DNA of 49,341 nt from an uncultured Clostridia bacterium (GCA_946536315.1 CAMNEH010000008.1:1-49341), one strand, 5' to 3'. Counted from the first letter of the stretch, positions 16,992 to 26,738 are shown. Translations and numbers: made by a program. The notes: generated from the sequence alone by a model not told the origin.

Positions 16992-18235
16992 GGGTTTGCA
17001 CCTCCGGTGGGGTCGAGCCTGAAGCAGTAGCGCCGCCCCAGGATGTCGACCAGCAGCACCGCCAGGTCCGGCGTGTTCATGGGCATCTGCAGGATGCGCG
17101 GCAGGTCAGGATTCGCGCGGGAGCGTACCGCGTCCTCGATCGCGAAGAACGTGCCGTCGCGCCATTGGCCGACGGACCACTGATCCAGCCCGTCCAGCCC
17201 GGTGATGCCGTCCGGCCATGGTGAGGGCGGGATCAGGCTGTCCAGGCGGATGTCGTCAAATCCCAGGCCGGGAAACACCTGCGCCTGGAGCACGGCCGGC
17301 TGCGTGACCGTATCTGCCTGCAGGTTGAACCTGATGCGGGAGCTGATCATCCGCCTGCGCATGACCGCGAGGGCGGCCTCGCTGTTATCCGTCAGCAGGA
17401 ACCGCCGGCCGTGCAGCGCGGCGGCCATGCCGGTGGTGCCGGACCCCGCGCAGAGATCAGCGACCAGATCGCCCGGCGCGGACACGGGCAGCAGCACGCG
17501 GCTGAGCAGGCTCAGCGGCTTCTGCGTGTCATACCCGGTCCGCTGGGGGTCCTTCTGCTGCAGATGGGACAGGTCGTTCCACACGTCGCCGGGATAGACG
17601 GGCTCGTCATCGTAATACACGTAGGTCTTTCCGCCGGACCGGATGGTGCGGCAGGGACGGCCATTTTCGTCCACGGTGCGTTTCATGTGATTCTGGCGGT
17701 TTTCCATCCTGTCGACGGGGACGGCGGTGATGTCAAACCGCAGCGCGGGAGATTTGCGGTAGAAAAAGATGACGTCGTGCTTGCGGGAATAATGATTCTT
17801 CGAGCGTCCGCCGGACTGGTAAGCCCAGATGATCTGGTTGACGAAGTTCTTTTCGCCGAAAACGCGGTCCAGCAGCAGGCGCACGTGCGCGTCCACCCGT
17901 GGCTCCACGTGCACAAACAGCGCGCCGTCCTCTCTCAGCAGCCGCTGCGCCTGGCGGATGATCTGCTCCAGCGCGGCCAGATAGCTTTCACGGTCTGGCC
18001 AGGTATCCGCGTAAGCGGGCAGGTCGATATGGCGCTTGCCGCCGCTCCAGCCCTCCCGGCCGACACGCTGACGAAGGATGAAGCGGTCCCCAGTAAAGTA
18101 GGGCGGGTCAATATAGACGCAGGAGACGTTTCCCCAGTCGCGGGACAGGTCCATGACGCAGCTGTCGCCAAAGCGGATCTCCCCCTGGGCGTTCGTACGG
18201 ACTTCCCGGGCGCAGGACACCTGCCGAATCTCCAT
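16988..18235 (-). CDS. Orphan site-specific DNA methyltransferase (amino-MTase, beta-type order)
   Basis: The 415-aa protein has motif IV as DPPY (residues 43-46) and motif I further on as DLCAGSGTTG (260-269), preceded by TQKPLSLLSRVL. This is the order of beta-class adenine-N6 or cytosine-N4 methyltransferases. The stretch after about 300 is not recognised and may hold target recognition. No restriction endonuclease is next to it; its neighbours are a YkgJ-like protein and a peptidase, the latter overlapping by 4 bp. The ATG has AAGGAGG upstream. It could be a regulatory or house-keeping methylase, or the remnant of a restriction system. DPPY fits m6A well but does not prove it. Confidence 0.85.
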   Translation of the reverse strand: MEIRQVSCAREVRTNAQGEIRFGDSCVMDLSRDWGNVSCVYIDPPYFTGDRFILRQRVGREGWSGGKRHIDLPAYADTWPDRESYLAALEQIIRQAQRLLREDGALFVHVEPRVDAHVRLLLDRVFGEKNFVNQIIWAYQSGGRSKNHYSRKHDVIFFYRKSPALRFDITAVPVDRMENRQNHMKRTVDENGRPCRTIRSGGKTYVYYDDEPVYPGDVWNDLSHLQQKDPQRTGYDTQKPLSLLSRVLLPVSAPGDLVADLCAGSGTTGMAAALHGRRFLLTDNSEAALAVMRRRMISSRIRFNLQADTVTQPAVLQAQVFPGLGFDDIRLDSLIPPSPWPDGITGLDGLDQWSVGQWRDGTFFAIEDAVRSRANPDLPRILQMPMNTPDLAVLLVDILGRRYCFRLDPTGGANP

Positions 18236-18250
18236 AGGCCCTCCTTATCG

Positions 18251-18751
18251 TCACAGCAGGTCCGCAAAGCCGGCGATCTGCCGGTGCAGCCTGTTCAGAA
18301 AGCATCTGTGGGCATCCACGCGCGCGAGCGCTTCGCCCGCCTGGCGGACGGCTTCGACAAAGTCGGTGCGGAAACCGCCCAGCCCGCTGGGCAGCAGGGG
18401 GCAGACCTCGTAGCCGCGGCGATCGCGGACCACGCCGACGCGGCCCTCGCGCAGGACCGGGAGCAGGGGAAAAATGCGGCAGCTCAGCGGCCGCTCCTCC
18501 CGCTGACAGTGGTCGTTACAGGTCAGCAGCAGCGCGGGTGCGCCCATCAGATCCGTACGAGTCACGGCAAACCCGGCCAGGCCCCGGTACAGCGCCTCCT
18601 CACCGGGAAACAGTAGCATTCCGCCGCGGCCGGTTTCATCGGGCTGACAGCAGGCGTGTCCGCAGACGCGCCCGCAGTCGGTGCTCAGCGGGGTGACCGC
18701 GGCTGTCAGGGCGCGCGCGGCCAACAGGGCATTCATCTGTTCGTCGTTCAT
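18251..18751 (-). CDS. Cys-rich YkgJ-like metal-binding protein
   Basis: This 166-aa cytoplasmic protein has a conserved-looking cysteine pattern: a CGRVCGHACC cluster near the N-terminus, CNDHC in the middle, RPLSCRIFPLLP, and later cysteines. The arrangement resembles the YkgJ-type zinc/iron-binding family, whose function is poorly known. The ATG lies one base after the dnaX stop; a GTG twelve bases upstream, inside dnaX, is possible but has no spaced ribosome site. Close packing with dnaX and the methyltransferase indicates one transcript. The metal-binding role is inferred from the cysteines. Confidence 0.65.
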   Translation of the reverse strand: MNDEQMNALLAARALTAAVTPLSTDCGRVCGHACCQPDETGRGGMLLFPGEEALYRGLAGFAVTRTDLMGAPALLLTCNDHCQREERPLSCRIFPLLPVLREGRVGVVRDRRGYEVCPLLPSGLGGFRTDFVEAVRQAGEALARVDAHRCFLNRLHRQIAGFADLL

Positions 18752-18752
18752 C

Positions 18753-20351
18753 TCAGCTGTCACTCACCTGTACGGCGTCGCGGCCGAATACGTCGAAGAG
18801 GGTCTGCATGTTCTGCTCCGCTTCCGTCGCGCGCTTTTCCGCCGCGCGGTCCTTGAGCAGCTCCGCGCGGAATTCGGCGTTCGCCGCGCCGCACGCCGCC
18901 AGCGCGCCGATGATCAGCTGATGGCTGGCGTCGCGGTTCAGCATGGACAGGAAGTATTCGTCCTGGGGCTGAAAAGCGACCACGTACGCGCCGTCCCGCA
19001 CGCCCTGAAAGCGGCCCTTGCTCAGGAACGAGAGCTGCGGCGTTTCAGCGCGCAGCTTGGCGACCGCGCGTTTCCAGATTTCAGCCTCGCTGCCCGTGGG
19101 CGCGGGCGCAGGCTGGGGCCGGACAGACGAAGCGGACTGTCCGGATGGGCCGGCGGGAGCAGGTGACTGTACAGTGCTCTGCGCGGGGGCCGGGATGCGC
19201 GCCGCGCCGCTTTCCAGCGCCTTCAGTCGGGTTTCGAGGGTGTCGATGCGCTCCAGCAGGGCGGTGACGTCCTGCGACTCGGGCGGGTCACAGGCGCGCA
19301 GTACAGCCGTCTCCAGCACGGCGCGGGGACTGCTCGCCCAACGGGTGTCCGACTCGGCGCGCAGAATGATTTCCATCACACGGGTCAGCTTCCGTGCGGA
19401 AAAGCGCGCCGCCTGTTGAACATAGCGTTCCGCGCGCTCGGCGCTCATGCCGCCAAGGGCTTCTGGCCCGCACAGCCGGGCGGCGGTGAGGCTTCGGATA
19501 TGGCGCCCGAAGTCCCGCAGGAAGACCGTCACGTCCGCGCCCATCGCGTACAGCCGGTCCACGGTCGCCAGCGCGCCGGCGGCGTCCTCCGCGGCGATCC
19601 GGTCGGCGAGGTCGAACAGGATTTGGCTGTCTGCCGCACCAAGCACCAGGCGCACGCTCTCCTCGGTCACCTCGCCGCCCATGCCAAGGCACATGTCCAG
19701 CAGGGACAGCGCGTCGCGCATGCCGCCTTCGGCGGACTGGGCAATCAGCGCGTAAGCCTCCTCGGTGACGGGCTGGCCTTCGGCCGCCTGCTTCATGCGC
19801 CCGATCAGCTCCTCCATGGTGAAGCGCCCGAAATCGAACCGCTGGCAGCGGGAAAGAATGGTCGCCGGCACCTTCTGCGGCTCAGTCGTGGCGAGAATGA
19901 AGATCATGTAGGAGGGCGGCTCCTCAATCGTCTTGAGCAGGGCGTTGAAGGCCGCCGTCGAGAGCATGTGCACCTCGTCGATGATATAGACCTTATAGCG
20001 GCCGAACTGGGGCGGATAATCCACCTTTTCCAGCAGCTCGCGGATCTGGTCGACGCCGCTGTTGGACGCGGCGTCCATCTCAACTACGTCCATGCTCGCG
20101 CCGCTCAGAATGCTCTGGCAGGCGGCGCATTCGCCGCAGGGGTCACCGTCGTTGGGGTGCTCGCAGTTGACCGCGCGCGCCATGATTTTGGCCGCGCTGG
20201 TTTTGCCGGTGCCGCGGCTGCCACAGAACAGGTATGCGTGCGCCGTGCGGCCGAGCCTGACCTGATTGCGCAGCGTCCGTACGATCGCGGTCTGGCCCAC
20301 CATGTCTGAAAACGTCTGCGGACGCCAGACGCGGTATAGCGCTTGATACAT
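18753..20351 (-). CDS. dnaX: DNA polymerase III subunit gamma/tau
   Basis: The 532-aa protein is the clamp-loader ATPase of the replicative polymerase. It starts YQALYRVWRPQTFSDMVGQ, has Walker A GSRGTGKT (44-51), a zinc module with cysteines 63, 72, 75 and 78, and the DEVHMLSTAAFNALLKTIEEPP region. After about residue 380 comes a Pro/Ala/Ser-rich linker and a tau-like C-terminal domain. GGGAGG precedes the ATG. The usual Firmicutes followers (YbaB/YaaK and recR) are missing; instead a YkgJ-like gene starts one base after the stop. The TIR-domain gene ends 15 bp upstream, so read-through from it is likely. Confidence 0.96.
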   Translation of the reverse strand: MYQALYRVWRPQTFSDMVGQTAIVRTLRNQVRLGRTAHAYLFCGSRGTGKTSAAKIMARAVNCEHPNDGDPCGECAACQSILSGASMDVVEMDAASNSGVDQIRELLEKVDYPPQFGRYKVYIIDEVHMLSTAAFNALLKTIEEPPSYMIFILATTEPQKVPATILSRCQRFDFGRFTMEELIGRMKQAAEGQPVTEEAYALIAQSAEGGMRDALSLLDMCLGMGGEVTEESVRLVLGAADSQILFDLADRIAAEDAAGALATVDRLYAMGADVTVFLRDFGRHIRSLTAARLCGPEALGGMSAERAERYVQQAARFSARKLTRVMEIILRAESDTRWASSPRAVLETAVLRACDPPESQDVTALLERIDTLETRLKALESGAARIPAPAQSTVQSPAPAGPSGQSASSVRPQPAPAPTGSEAEIWKRAVAKLRAETPQLSFLSKGRFQGVRDGAYVVAFQPQDEYFLSMLNRDASHQLIIGALAACGAANAEFRAELLKDRAAEKRATEAEQNMQTLFDVFGRDAVQVSDS

Positions 20352-20366
20352 TCGGCTTCCTCCCTG

Positions 20367-23300
20367 TCAGAACAGGCGGTTTCCCATCAAATCGATGATG
20401 TGCCATTCTCCGCCTGTTTTGATGGCGGCCAGGGTATCCAGGAGCTGATACTCTGAAATACCTTCCGCCAGTATCCCGTTGTTCATGTCGATCAGCAAAT
20501 ATCCGTTGTCCCGCGAAACGAATACGGTACCGGCCGGAGATACGCCGGAGTAGCTGACTTTCTCATACTGAGGCTCAATGACGTACTGGCCGGAAGCATC
20601 GATGAAGCCCCATTGGCCGTCCATTTTGACTGCCGCGTAACCGTTGCAAAAGTCCCGCGCATCGTCGAAAACCGGATCTATCAGGATGCGTTCATCGCTG
20701 GTAATGTATCCGTAAGGGGGATCAACCACGAATGTGTTGTATTTGCCGACATGGGTGTTGATCGCTACGCGCGCGATGCCTTCTTCCGAGAAATTGTCAA
20801 CATTACCCCATTGCTTGATAAACGCGGATTTCGGGGTGGATTCTGTCGATTGTTTCGTCAGCTGGCCACTGGCATTCAGCTTCCAGGAGATGCTGTCGGC
20901 ATTTCGGCTGGCTTTACTGCTGATGCGGACATCACCCTGGCTGGATGAATACAGGCTGATGGAATACTGACCGTCCAATAAAATGTGCCCGTTTTTGTCA
21001 ATCAGCAGTTCCTGAGTGTTCCACCCGCCTTTTTTTACATAATTGATCACGATCATTCCGCTGACAGGACTGGAAGAAGGGTTCACCGAGTATACATCAT
21101 ACCCTTTTGCGCTTAAAGCGGAAGCAATGTCGCGCTTTACCGCGCCTGCAGCGTCTATGAGCTTTGCTTGCGAGGCGGTATGCGTTTGATCGTTTGTGAC
21201 CTGTATATAAGCCAGGCCATCACCAAATTGACTGATCTTGTCATAACGCGGCGAAAGAACCTGGGTGCTGTCCAGGCGATATAGTCCGTATTTGCCATTG
21301 GTGCTTTGGACCTTCACTACGCCGTGCTCATTATAGCTTCCGGATGCGTCGACGCTGGACCAGATGGGGGTGAGGATGGTGTTTCCCTGCGTATCAATGA
21401 TGCCCCAGCCAGCGTTGTAGCTGACGTACATTTCGCCTTCCTTGACACGCCGGTTATTCAGGTATACCTGCGCATACCCGTGCTCAAAATCCTTGGCGTT
21501 AGCGTACTCTGGGGGGATCACCTCGTGTCCCTTGGTATCGATATAGCCATACTGATCGTTTTTGCAGACACGCAGGAGGCCGTCTGCAAATGTTCCCGCC
21601 TGATCATATTCCGGCGCAGCAATGACGCGTCCATATAAATCCACTGCTCCGTATTTTCCGCTCTCGTCCCGGTAACTGATACCCTCCACACTGATGCCCG
21701 CGATGTCTGCGCAGGCATTGATGGTAAACCGCTCGCCGGTAGCCGGATGGATGACGTCATGCCTGTCCTTCCCGTAGGCGTAAAGAATGCCTTCAGCCTT
21801 GCAGTACGCGACGCCAGTGTAAACGGCCTCTGTGGCCCAGGCCTTCTCGCCGAGGCCGAAAAGCCCGTAATAGGTACTGGATGACTTTTTCACGGAATAC
21901 ATGAACACATTTTCTGGCAGAGAGCCGGTTTTAGCGGCGCTGCCGTAGGCCTTGTCCGCGGAATAGGTTTGAGTGACCCTGTCTGCATTTCCGACCAAAG
22001 CGAGGTTGGCAGTTCTGGCGGCATCTTCCTCCATATGCGCGAGGCTGTACCAGTTAGAAGCGCGTCGATAGTCAAATGTTCTCTCGCTCAACACGGCGAG
22101 CTCCGCCGCCGTCTGGCGTGCCTTTTCCTTAGCGCTGTCCGTGGCGGCCTTCACATAGGCTATCCGGGCGTCTTCGAGCTCCTGTTCTCCTTTCAGCTGA
22201 TCTCCCAGGGCTTCTGCGGCGGCCGAAGCCCTGGATCGGGCGTCTTGAAATCCTTCCGCCTGGCTGAATTCGTCGTATGCTTCGCTGAACCGGCCGGCAC
22301 GGAAGGCCTGTTCGCCCTGACGGTAATGCTGACTGGGAATGATCCATATGACGCAGACAAACAGGAGAAGACACAATAACGCGAACGCGAGGCAGATGAA
22401 CAGCCGGCGCTTTTTGCTTTTGACCTTCCGTTCTGCTTCTTTTTGTCTGGCCGCTTCGTTTTCACGTTCCCGCTTGGCCTTTTCCTGCGCTTGCTGCTGC
22501 TCCCGTACCAGTATCGCTTCATGTTCTCTGGCCTGGGCCTCAAGCAGTTTTTCTTCGCATTGCCTGATCATATCGGGGCTGTCCAGATAAGCTCCGAGCT
22601 CTCTGAAAATCGATTCCGCAATCTGGAGTTTATCCTGCGCCATCATGGCTTTTGCGGACTGGTATTTTGCCAGAAGGAGGGCTTTTTCCTTCTCGTCGCA
22701 GCGCTGGATGGCGGCTTGGGCCCCTTCGGTATCCTGAATGGCCATGAGCTGTTCCCGAACTGCGCGGCACTGTGCCTGGGTGACGACATTTTCAAGCTGC
22801 GACAGGAGATGCCCCAGTTGTTCGGCTTTTTTCCGGCGATCCAGCTCATCGAGCTGCTGCTGCAGATAGGCTTCCAGTTCTTTCCGGAATCCTTCACTGG
22901 CAAAGCGCAGGGCTTTCTGATAATGACCGCTCTGGTCAATCGGCGTCTGCTGCTTGACCAGCTCCTGAACGCTGCGGACGCTGCGTTCGGCCATCAGCTT
23001 ACCGAGGTAGGCGCGGCTGTTGCGTGCGTCCAGGTTCAGCGCTTGTTCGCAGAACTGATCCGCTTGCTGAAACTCACCGTCTTCCAAGGCCAGGAAGGCA
23101 CGGTCCAGCAGTGCTTCGACGTTGCTGCTTCCGGTCGTTGGACTGGCCACAGCAGCACTTTTCCCGCTGGAATCAGCAGATGGTGCATCCAGCTGCTTTT
23201 TGATACCTCTCAGCAAGTCTTGAATAAAGCCTATTTTGCCCATGTCCTGGCATTGTAGGATCGAAAGGGCATCGGGAAGATCATAGGGGTCCATGTCCCG

Positions 23301-24077
23301 ATAGCAGGGGATCAGCAGTCTTTTTCGGTCCTCTTTCATTAGCGCCAGATAGCGGCTCCATTCATTTCGTACCCAAATGGCGTTGAAGTATTCTGGACGG
23401 CTGCCGATGACCAGCATCACCCGGGCGGATTGTAGTGCGGCAAAAATGAAGGGCTCATAGGCTTCACCTAACTTGTCTTCCAGCGTAATGCGGCTGAAAA
23501 AAACATTGTAACCCTGTTCTGTCAGGCTGTAATAGATCTCCTGCGCCAACTGGGAATCGCGGGTCCGCTTTCCGCTTTCATCCGTCTCCTTATAGCAGAT
23601 GAATACGTCATAAGGCTTCTCCCTGGCAGAAATCTCTAAAATACCCTTCTGAAGGTTCGCTATTTCTTTCGCCTGGCCGCGGTAAATCTCGCGGCTCTGC
23701 TCGTCCGGGGCAAATTGCAGCGTTGCCCGGTAATCTTCGTCGGTCAGTATAGAAGCCATCTGAAGGCGATGGCAGGTAGGAATGCGTTTTTTGGTGGCAG
23801 GGTCTTCGACATACTCGATGCCATAACGGCTCAGGACGGCTCCCCAGTGCGCTTCAGAGTCAGTATCATCTTGCTCCAGCAGCTTTTCGTACATGGCCAG
23901 CGCCCGATCGAATTCTCCATGCATGCGGAAGCGGCCGGCGCGGTTATAGATGTTCAGCTTTTCCGCTTCGTCTGTCCTTGGCAGTGTCGAAATGCTGGCG
24001 CAGTGCGTACAGCGGCCGAAACTGTCCCCCGGGGAAAACTCGATGTCTCCGCCGCACATCCTGCATTTAATGATCAT
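20367..24077 (-). CDS. Membrane TIR-domain protein with zinc ribbon, TPR-like helices and external WG repeats
   Basis: This 1236-aa protein has several modules. Residues 1-30 hold a zinc ribbon (Cys5, 8, 23, 26). About 155-285 is a TIR domain (YDVFICYKETDESG; FFSRITLED; SARVMLVIGS; WVRNEWSRYLAL), and Glu239 in RNEW sits where NAD-cleaving TIRs have their catalytic Glu. About 320-555 is helical, TPR/coiled-coil-like and charged. One membrane helix covers 558-581 with KSKKRR before it, so the N-terminus should be inside. A short TPR-like part follows, then WG beta-repeats to the end (YGYIDTKG, GWGIIDTQG, WGFIDASG). I infer a sensor with an outside ligand face and an inside TIR effector or adaptor. 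GGAG elements precede the ATG. It lies between pepT and dnaX. Confidence 0.85.
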   Translation of the reverse strand: MIIKCRMCGGDIEFSPGDSFGRCTHCASISTLPRTDEAEKLNIYNRAGRFRMHGEFDRALAMYEKLLEQDDTDSEAHWGAVLSRYGIEYVEDPATKKRIPTCHRLQMASILTDEDYRATLQFAPDEQSREIYRGQAKEIANLQKGILEISAREKPYDVFICYKETDESGKRTRDSQLAQEIYYSLTEQGYNVFFSRITLEDKLGEAYEPFIFAALQSARVMLVIGSRPEYFNAIWVRNEWSRYLALMKEDRKRLLIPCYRDMDPYDLPDALSILQCQDMGKIGFIQDLLRGIKKQLDAPSADSSGKSAAVASPTTGSSNVEALLDRAFLALEDGEFQQADQFCEQALNLDARNSRAYLGKLMAERSVRSVQELVKQQTPIDQSGHYQKALRFASEGFRKELEAYLQQQLDELDRRKKAEQLGHLLSQLENVVTQAQCRAVREQLMAIQDTEGAQAAIQRCDEKEKALLLAKYQSAKAMMAQDKLQIAESIFRELGAYLDSPDMIRQCEEKLLEAQAREHEAILVREQQQAQEKAKRERENEAARQKEAERKVKSKKRRLFICLAFALLCLLLFVCVIWIIPSQHYRQGEQAFRAGRFSEAYDEFSQAEGFQDARSRASAAAEALGDQLKGEQELEDARIAYVKAATDSAKEKARQTAAELAVLSERTFDYRRASNWYSLAHMEEDAARTANLALVGNADRVTQTYSADKAYGSAAKTGSLPENVFMYSVKKSSSTYYGLFGLGEKAWATEAVYTGVAYCKAEGILYAYGKDRHDVIHPATGERFTINACADIAGISVEGISYRDESGKYGAVDLYGRVIAAPEYDQAGTFADGLLRVCKNDQYGYIDTKGHEVIPPEYANAKDFEHGYAQVYLNNRRVKEGEMYVSYNAGWGIIDTQGNTILTPIWSSVDASGSYNEHGVVKVQSTNGKYGLYRLDSTQVLSPRYDKISQFGDGLAYIQVTNDQTHTASQAKLIDAAGAVKRDIASALSAKGYDVYSVNPSSSPVSGMIVINYVKKGGWNTQELLIDKNGHILLDGQYSISLYSSSQGDVRISSKASRNADSISWKLNASGQLTKQSTESTPKSAFIKQWGNVDNFSEEGIARVAINTHVGKYNTFVVDPPYGYITSDERILIDPVFDDARDFCNGYAAVKMDGQWGFIDASGQYVIEPQYEKVSYSGVSPAGTVFVSRDNGYLLIDMNNGILAEGISEYQLLDTLAAIKTGGEWHIIDLMGNRLF

Positions 24078-24163
24078 TTATCTCCATCTCCTCCGCGCCG
24101 CAGAATACGCCCGATGTGACTTTGAAGCTCATCTGTGTTGCAGTGTGTTATCCGGGATACCCC

Positions 24164-25372
24164 TTATCTGGCTTGAACCAGCGCTTTGAGTATCTCGACT
24201 GACTGGCGCATCTCCGTCGCGGAGGCATATTCGAACGTGCCGTGGAAGTTGCCGCCGCCCGTGCCGAGGTTGGGACAGGGGAGACCCATGTAGCACAGCC
24301 GTGCGCCGTCAGTGCCGCCGCGCACGGGCTTGCTGTAGGGCGTCAGGCCGGCGCTGCGTACCGCCGCTTCGGCGCGGGCGATGATGTCCGGATTTTGGTC
24401 GATGATCTCCTTCATGTCCTGATACTGGTCGCGCAGGTCCACGCGGATGACGCCGTCGCCGTATTTTTCGTTCAGGTAAGCGGCGATCTTGAGCATCCGC
24501 TCCTTCTTTTCGGCAAATTTGGCGCGGTCGTGATCGCGGATGATGTACTGCAGCGTCGCCTGTTCCTCGTTGCCGTTCATGCCCCTCAGGTGGAAGAAGC
24601 CTTCGTAGCCCTCGGTGTTTTCCGGCGCCTGGCGGGGCGGGAGCATGCCGTGAAATTCCATGGCGACCTTGCAGGCGTTCAGCATCTTGTCCTTGGCGCT
24701 GCCGGGATGAATGTTGCGGCCGTGCACAGTGATTGTCGCGGAAGCGGCGTTGAAGTTTTCGTATTCGATGCAGCCGGCGGCGTCGCCGTCCATCGTATAG
24801 GCGAAATCCGCGCCGAAGCCCTGAACGTCGAACAGGTTCGCACCACGGCCGATCTCCTCGTCCGGCGTGAAACCGATTTTGACGGTGCCGTGGGGGAATT
24901 CGGGGTGCTGAAGCAGGTATTCCGCGAGCTGCATGATTTCGGCGACGCCCGCCTTGTCGTCCGCGCCGAGCAGCGTCGTGCCGTCGGTCACGATCAGCTC
25001 GTGTCCGCGCAGCCGCCGGAGCGCTTCAAACTCGCGCTCGCGCATGATGATGTTCTTTTCTGCGTTGAGGACGATGTCCCCGCCCTCGTAGACGAAGCGG
25101 CGCGGATGGATGCTGTCGCTTTTGACACAGTTGACGGTGTCCATGTGGGCGATGAGGCCGATGACCGGCTGTCCCTCTGTATTGGCGGGAATTTCGGCGT
25201 ATACGTAGCCGTGCGCGTCCACGCGCGGGTTCGCAGCGCCCATGTCGGCAAGCTCCCGGACCAGCTTGTTGGCCAGGTCCAGCTGATGCGCGGTGGATGG
25301 GCAGGTATCGCTCGTTTCATCGCTGCTGGTATCAATGCTCACATAGCTGAGAAAGCGTTCGATCAGGTCCAT
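24164..25372 (-). CDS. pepT: Peptidase T (tripeptide aminopeptidase, M20B)
   Basis: The 402-aa protein is a dizinc peptidase with the PepT signatures IGLIAHMDTVN, LLGADDKAGVAEIM, FTPDEEIGRGA (catalytic Glu) and YTMDGDAAG. It removes the N-terminal residue from tripeptides in the cytoplasm. The start at MDLIERF is chosen because GGAGGA lies 7 bp upstream; an ATG 15 bp earlier overlaps that ribosome site. It follows the decarboxylase by 25 bp in the same direction. The length and all metal ligands look intact. Confidence 0.95.
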   Translation of the reverse strand: MDLIERFLSYVSIDTSSDETSDTCPSTAHQLDLANKLVRELADMGAANPRVDAHGYVYAEIPANTEGQPVIGLIAHMDTVNCVKSDSIHPRRFVYEGGDIVLNAEKNIIMREREFEALRRLRGHELIVTDGTTLLGADDKAGVAEIMQLAEYLLQHPEFPHGTVKIGFTPDEEIGRGANLFDVQGFGADFAYTMDGDAAGCIEYENFNAASATITVHGRNIHPGSAKDKMLNACKVAMEFHGMLPPRQAPENTEGYEGFFHLRGMNGNEEQATLQYIIRDHDRAKFAEKKERMLKIAAYLNEKYGDGVIRVDLRDQYQDMKEIIDQNPDIIARAEAAVRSAGLTPYSKPVRGGTDGARLCYMGLPCPNLGTGGGNFHGTFEYASATEMRQSVEILKALVQAR

Positions 25373-25397
25373 ATTTCGTTCCTCCATATTGATCGCA

Positions 25398-26738
25398 TCA
25401 TTCGACGACGACGCGCAGCCGAGACTGGCCGTAATACTGGCAGAGCCGGAGCGCTTCTGCGGTCAGGCGCTCGCCGGAAACCGCGAGCGGCACGGCGGGC
25501 GGACAGCCCGTGGTATCCGAGCCCAGCACACGGCCGAGGCAATGTTCTGCCGGCAGGGTGATCTGCGGGGCGAGCGTGGCCTGTCGGATGGTCATCACGC
25601 GTTCGCCCGGCGCGGGCAGCGCGGGGGGCGGGCACGGCGCGTGACCGGCCCAGACGGCGCAGGCGTCCAGCAGGGCGGAAAAAATGCCGTCCAGCTGCGG
25701 GGCCTGCGGCGGGGCAAGCATCAGGGTCACGTGGTCCGGGTCGGCCATTTCGCACTCGATATTCCGGGCGCGCAGCAGGCGCTTCATGGTCATCCCGTCA
25801 CAGCCCTCCACGGCGCGGAGGGTCAGCTTCAGCGGCTCGTCGCCGGTCCATGGGACACCCATCCCGCTCAGCTGGTCGCGCAGGGCGTCCATCCGGGTGG
25901 CTAGCGCGGCCAGTGCCTGTGGAAAGTCGGTGGACAAGGCGCGGTTGCACCGGTCGAGCGAAGCGAGGATCAGGTAAGAGGGGCTGGTGGAGGCAAACAG
26001 GCTCATGGCCGCCTTCACGTCCTCCCGGGCGATGTCCGTCCGTTCCCTGGAAACGTGCAGGTACGCTCCGCCGGTGAGGACGGGCAGGGTCTTGTGCGCG
26101 CTGTCCGCGCACATGTCGGCGCCGAGGTCCAAAGGATGCCTGGACTGCGGCAGAAAGCGCAGATACGCCCCGTGCGCGTTGTCCACTAACAGCGCTACAC
26201 CGTATCGCCGGCAGACAGCGGCCATGCCGGAAATATCCGCCAGGTGCCCCAGGTAATCCGGAGAGGTCACGTAAACGGCGAAGGGCTTTGTCTCCGCGCG
26301 CCGCAGCGCCGCTTCCAGTGCGTCTGCCGGTACCTGCGAGGACAGGATGCCGCCGGTCCGGGGGTAGAGCCAGTCAATATCAAAATCGAGCAGCGCGGCG
26401 GCGCTGAGCAGGGCGCGGTGCGCGTTGCGCCCGGCCACCAGCCGCGGGCGGCGATCGGTCTGCGGCGCGCGGTCCAACGCCAGCCGGAGCATCGCGCGGA
26501 TGGCCAGCGAGGCGCCCTCAGTTGAATAGACGGTCACATGACTGCCAAACAGCGCCTGTGCGTTCCGCTCACTTTCCAGCAGGATGCCGGAGGCGTCGTA
26601 CAGACTGTCCGCACCGGTGATTTCCGTGATGTCCGCGGGGTCCTCGCCCGGCGCCAGCCCCTTGTGGCCCGGCATGTGCGCGCGGTAAACGCCGCTCTGT
26701 GCGTAAGCGCGGACAAAATCATCGACCGGTGTGGTCAT
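25398..26738 (-). CDS. Orn/Lys/Arg decarboxylase family PLP enzyme (YaaO/SpeA-like)
   Basis: The 446-aa protein is a fold-type I PLP enzyme of the Orn/Lys/Arg decarboxylase group. It shows YRAHMPGHKG at the N-terminus, ITGADSLYDASG, VDNAHGAYL, and Lys216 in DSAHKTLPVLTGGAYLH as the cofactor lysine. Short Firmicutes members such as YaaO and SpeA act on arginine or lysine and feed polyamine synthesis; the true substrate is open. Its ATG overlaps the stop of the radical-SAM gene as ATGA and has only a weak ribosome site, so translation is probably coupled. In Bacillus subtilis yaaO sits near dnaX, so finding it a few genes away here fits an old neighbourhood. Confidence 0.85.
   Translation of the reverse strand: MTTPVDDFVRAYAQSGVYRAHMPGHKGLAPGEDPADITEITGADSLYDASGILLESERNAQALFGSHVTVYSTEGASLAIRAMLRLALDRAPQTDRRPRLVAGRNAHRALLSAAALLDFDIDWLYPRTGGILSSQVPADALEAALRRAETKPFAVYVTSPDYLGHLADISGMAAVCRRYGVALLVDNAHGAYLRFLPQSRHPLDLGADMCADSAHKTLPVLTGGAYLHVSRERTDIAREDVKAAMSLFASTSPSYLILASLDRCNRALSTDFPQALAALATRMDALRDQLSGMGVPWTGDEPLKLTLRAVEGCDGMTMKRLLRARNIECEMADPDHVTLMLAPPQAPQLDGIFSALLDACAVWAGHAPCPPPALPAPGERVMTIRQATLAPQITLPAEHCLGRVLGSDTTGCPPAVPLAVSGERLTAEALRLCQYYGQSRLRVVVE

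Noticed and set aside
16988-18235. Complete restriction-modification system
   Set aside because: No endonuclease or specificity subunit lies on either side of the methyltransferase.
18236-20366. Signal-recognition-particle RNA or recR beside dnaX
   Set aside because: The gaps on both sides of dnaX are 1 and 15 bp, so neither can be present there.
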